Under the pieces are notes generated by a model. That model saw nothing but the letters and a program-made list of their open reading frames with translations. It was not told the DNA's origin and did not search any database. The translations under genes and the position numbers were made by a program. Of a stretch of 8,123 bases of DNA, positions 5,957 through 8,123 are shown one piece after another. Each line of letters begins with the position of its first letter. Position 1 is the first letter of the stretch. This DNA is from JASFRS01 sp050114795 (GTDB lineage: Bacteria; Pseudomonadota; Alphaproteobacteria; Sphingomonadales; CAKZYD01), in NCBI GenBank assembly GCA_050114795.1, contig JASFRS010000108.1, positions 1-8,123 of the forward strand, in the 5' to 3' direction.

Positions 5957-7591
5957 TTATTTGGCGTATTTGCTTCCGAAGAAGTCGCCTTCATTCCAAT
6001 GTGGTCGCTCGCTCGCATTCGCGATGTTGCGTGCAATCAAATAGTTGATTTTGGCGAATTTCGCACCCGCCTTAAAATCAATTGGCAGGTTCAGGTCATC
6101 GGAAGGTTTGTGATAATGGGTGTTCAGGAAATTCTTGAAAATTTCCCCGCCTTTTCCATCTTCCCCAACTGCGTTGAAGCCTGTCACCAGAAATACGGAT
6201 GGCACGCCTTGCTGTACGAACCGGTAATGATCCGACCGTACAAATAGGGACAGGTCTGGCAATGGGTCGGGACTTAGGCCCACATTGAGCTGGGCCGCAG
6301 CGCTTTTAACCAACGGGCCTAAGCTTGACCGGTCAGCGCCGAAAGCGATGACGTCGGCAAAATCATAGAGGATCAAAGGCATATCCAAATTGACATCGGC
6401 CACAATAGAAGATTTTTCAACTGTTGGATTATGGGCAAAATAATCAGACCCAACGAGCCCTTTTTCCTCGGCTGTCACCGCGAGAAAAATAATGGATCTT
6501 TTGGGTTTTTCCTCTGCATTTTTAAATGCGCGTGCGACCTCCAGCATTGTCGAGATGCCTGCGGCATTATCAAGCGCACCATTGTAGATTTCGTCTCCAT
6601 CGACGGCATGGCCGATACCCACATGGTCGAGATGGGCGCTTAATACCACAAATTCATTTCGGAGGACTGGGTCGCTTCCTTCGAGGATGCCGATGACATT
6701 CTCGCTTTCTGCGCGTTCATGAACAGATTTGGTTTTAAGCGTTACTTCGTAGGGCAACGCAAAACCTTTTGGCATGGAAGTCTCCGCTTCCGTTCGGATA
6801 TCTTCAAAAGATTTGGACACGGTTTCAAATAGTTTTGTCACGACTGCTGATGAAACAGCGGCTGTTGCCTTGATACCGGAATCATCATTTTTAGAACGGC
6901 CATCCGCATGGGTCCAGACCATGCGTTTGCGGCCAAAGCTTTTACCCAGGCGTTCAAAACTAAAATGTTTCTCGGATGCCTTTGATAAGAAAGTGATAAT
7001 GCCAATGGCTCCATGTGCCTCTGCCATCTCTGCTTTTGAAGAGCTGTAATAAGCACGTTCCTCGCTTTGGAATTGCGCAGGGGCTCCAGATAAGATCAGG
7101 ATAATCTTGCCTTCAACATCAAGGCCTTCGAAGTCGTCATGACCGATTTCTGGTGCGTCAATGCCATAGCCCGCAAAGACCAGAGGTGCACGAATTTCTG
7201 ACTGTTCTAAAGATGAAGAGGAGCCGGGTATGAATTCGGTTTTAAATTCGAGTGCTTCATCTCCACCTGCTCCATGAAGGATCATTTCGGCACCATCAGC
7301 GCTGGCGTTGTGACTGCGCAGCGTGACGGGTTGGAAGTAACCATCCCCGGCGCCGGGTTTAAGGCCCAATGCTTTCATTTGCATTTTTACATAGTCAGCA
7401 GCCTTGTCAAAACCTTCACTGTCAGCATCGCGTCCCATCAGGGCATCATCGGCCAAGACAGTGATATGAGCTTTAACGTTTTCTGCTGATATGCTTGGAA
7501 TGTTTGGCGTTAATGATGCTGAATCATGGGCTGCGCCAAATGCTGAAAGAAGAAATAGACCCACGATGGAGCCTAATGATCGAACGTACAT
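5957..7591 (-). CDS. Secreted M28 family zinc aminopeptidase with PA-type insert
   Basis: The 544-residue protein carries a signal peptide (MYVRSLGSIVGLFLLSAFGA, cut near residue 20). Residues about 34-90 are the N-terminal M28 segment (ENVKAHITVLADDALMGRDA). Residues about 130-290 hold a protease-associated-type insert (APLVFAGYGIDAPE, GKIILILSGAP, GAIGIITF). The catalytic domain runs from about 295 to 525 with a complete two-zinc site: His320 in SAHLDH, Asp341 in NGALDNAAG, catalytic Glu375 and ligand Glu376 in AVTAEEKG, Asp403 in NLDM, and His494 in HYHKPSDD. The family removes N-terminal residues from peptides in the periplasm or outside the cell. Only weak Shine-Dalgarno sequence (GGTAG) precedes the ATG, but the signal peptide starts right there. 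It converges on the S9-LysE unit and diverges from valS. With the S9 enzyme it would form a peptide-degrading pair. Exact specificity is unknown. Confidence 0.92.
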   Translation of the reverse strand: MYVRSLGSIVGLFLLSAFGAAHDSASLTPNIPSISAENVKAHITVLADDALMGRDADSEGFDKAADYVKMQMKALGLKPGAGDGYFQPVTLRSHNASADGAEMILHGAGGDEALEFKTEFIPGSSSSLEQSEIRAPLVFAGYGIDAPEIGHDDFEGLDVEGKIILILSGAPAQFQSEERAYYSSSKAEMAEAHGAIGIITFLSKASEKHFSFERLGKSFGRKRMVWTHADGRSKNDDSGIKATAAVSSAVVTKLFETVSKSFEDIRTEAETSMPKGFALPYEVTLKTKSVHERAESENVIGILEGSDPVLRNEFVVLSAHLDHVGIGHAVDGDEIYNGALDNAAGISTMLEVARAFKNAEEKPKRSIIFLAVTAEEKGLVGSDYFAHNPTVEKSSIVADVNLDMPLILYDFADVIAFGADRSSLGPLVKSAAAQLNVGLSPDPLPDLSLFVRSDHYRFVQQGVPSVFLVTGFNAVGEDGKGGEIFKNFLNTHYHKPSDDLNLPIDFKAGAKFAKINYLIARNIANASERPHWNEGDFFGSKYAK

Positions 7592-7776
7592 ATTTTTCTA
7601 CCAATTATTTTTTTCCAACCTCACACGGGCGCGAGGCTAGCACGGCTTTTTGATATGAAGCAAAGGCGAATGCGTTCAAATGCTGGTTATTTACGCTTTA
7701 AGGCGAGTTCGCTCTTTCATCGCACGGCTTTTTTTGCCATTTTGCGCCTTCATTTGTGAAGTGAAGTAATGAGATC
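7592..7776. promoter_or_regulatory. Divergent intergenic region between the M28 peptidase gene and valS
   Basis: This 185-base gap must carry promoters for both genes. For the M28 gene, on the minus strand, the best match is TTGAAC (7679-7674) and TATCAA (7655-7650) with an 18-base spacer; both are weak. For valS I found no convincing pair. I saw no T-box or other riboswitch-like structure. The gap contains a 12-base direct repeat, listed separately. Confidence 0.35.
7640..7733 (+). repeat. Two copies of a 12-base direct repeat in the divergent gap
   Basis: GCACGGCTTTTT occurs at 7640-7651 and again at 7722-7733, with start points 82 bases apart. Both copies lie in the non-coding gap, one nearer the M28 gene and one nearer valS. 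They could be paired protein-binding sites or chance. They share no flanking similarity that would suggest a mobile element. Confidence 0.5.
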
Positions 7777-8123
7777 ATGTTAGACAAAACGTATACCCCC
7801 GGTTCGATTGAAAAACGCTGGTATGAGCATTGGGAAACAAGTGGTGCTTTCAAAGCAGGGCAGCGCGCGGATGCGGAGCCTTTTGTTATTGTCATGCCAC
7901 CGCCGAACGTCACCGGTTCACTTCACATGGGGCATGCACTTGATAATACGCTTCAAGATGTTCTCGTCCGCTATCAGCGGCTGAAGGGCAAGGACACACT
8001 ATGGCAGCCAGGTGTGGACCACGCAGGTATCGCCACGCAAATGGTGGTGGAGCGTAATCTGGAATCTCAGGGCCTGAAGCGCCAGGATATTGGACGTGAA
8101 GCCTTTCTGGAACATGTTTGGAC
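7777..8123 (+). CDS. valS: Valine-tRNA ligase, N-terminal part, cut by window end
   Basis: The first 115 residues are present, starting MLDKTYTPGSIEKRWYEHWE. The class I synthetase signature PPPNVTGSLHMGHAL (residues 41-55) contains the HMGH form of the HIGH motif at 50-53, and it is followed by LKGKDTLWQPGVDHAGIATQ, a hallmark of ValRS. The enzyme attaches valine to tRNA-Val in the cytoplasm and edits mischarged threonine; the editing domain and the KMSKS motif lie beyond the window. The ATG at 7777 is chosen because homology begins there and an in-frame TGA lies just upstream at 7762. The ribosome-binding sequence is weak (GAAG at 7763-7766). In many alphaproteobacteria valS directly follows popZ; here two peptidase genes, an exporter and a broken yjhX lie between them. 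Confidence 0.97.
   Translation, partial: MLDKTYTPGSIEKRWYEHWETSGAFKAGQRADAEPFVIVMPPPNVTGSLHMGHALDNTLQDVLVRYQRLKGKDTLWQPGVDHAGIATQMVVERNLESQGLKRQDIGREAFLEHVW

Noticed and set aside
5851..6048. A 65-codon plus-strand ORF starting MTTLMKSLIW
   Set aside because: It is out of frame with the YjhX-like coding sequence, runs through the terminator and into the M28 gene's complement, and resembles no known protein.
7592..7776. A T-box or other aminoacyl-tRNA-sensing leader before valS
   Set aside because: No T-box-like conserved sequence or terminator/antiterminator pair is visible, and T-boxes on valS are chiefly a Firmicutes trait.
7698..7913. A minus-strand 71-codon ORF overlapping the start of valS
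   Set aside because: It is antisense to the conserved N-terminus of ValRS, whose HMGH motif shows which strand is coding.
1..8123. CRISPR array, tRNA or rRNA genes
   Set aside because: No regularly spaced repeats, no tRNA cloverleaf with a T-loop, and no rRNA-like stretch were seen on either strand.

Overview
The window looks like chromosomal DNA from an alphaproteobacterium of roughly balanced base composition (judged by eye, not counted). The main reason is gene order: a protein-L-isoaspartate O-methyltransferase-family gene, a TolC-type outer membrane channel, the polar organizer PopZ (DUF2497) and valine-tRNA ligase. From memory these four genes lie together in many alphaproteobacteria. 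PopZ is confined to this class, and a textbook CtrA-type box (TTAA-N7-TTAAC) lies just upstream of popZ. Genus cannot be fixed from the sequence. The secreted S9 and M28 peptidases would fit a marine peptide-scavenging heterotroph, but that is only a guess.

Layout. Bases 1-561 are the 3' part of the methyltransferase gene. After a 159-base gap comes tolC (721-2124), then popZ (2218-2745), which ends at a strong intrinsic terminator (2763-2807). A second plus-strand unit follows: a secreted DPP5-like S9 serine peptidase (2859-4916) and a LysE/RhtB amino-acid exporter (4919-5524) that starts two bases after the peptidase stop. Bases 5525-5956 have no intact conventional gene, but they are not empty. 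They hold a candidate promoter, a seven-codon leader ORF with a Shine-Dalgarno sequence, a long imperfect hairpin, and a frameshifted yjhX (UPF0386, TopA-inhibitor toxin family) gene. The stretch ends in a GC-rich terminator shared with the convergent minus-strand gene. That gene (7591-5957) encodes a secreted M28 zinc aminopeptidase with a PA-type insert. A 185-base divergent gap leads to the first 115 codons of valS (7777-8123, cut by the window end).

How it fits together. The TolC channel (export and efflux) and PopZ (cell-pole organisation) belong to the conserved alphaproteobacterial core. The S9 peptidase, LysE exporter and M28 peptidase sit between popZ and valS and look like an accessory insertion: two secreted exopeptidases for peptide breakdown plus an exporter that could relieve excess amino acids. 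The most interesting stretch is 5521-5921. A yjhX homologue, broken by an apparent two-base insertion, is preceded by a tiny leader ORF whose codons can pair with the yjhX ribosome-binding region. This resembles the leader-peptide control described for E. coli topAI (yjhX). No yjhQ-type antitoxin gene is visible.
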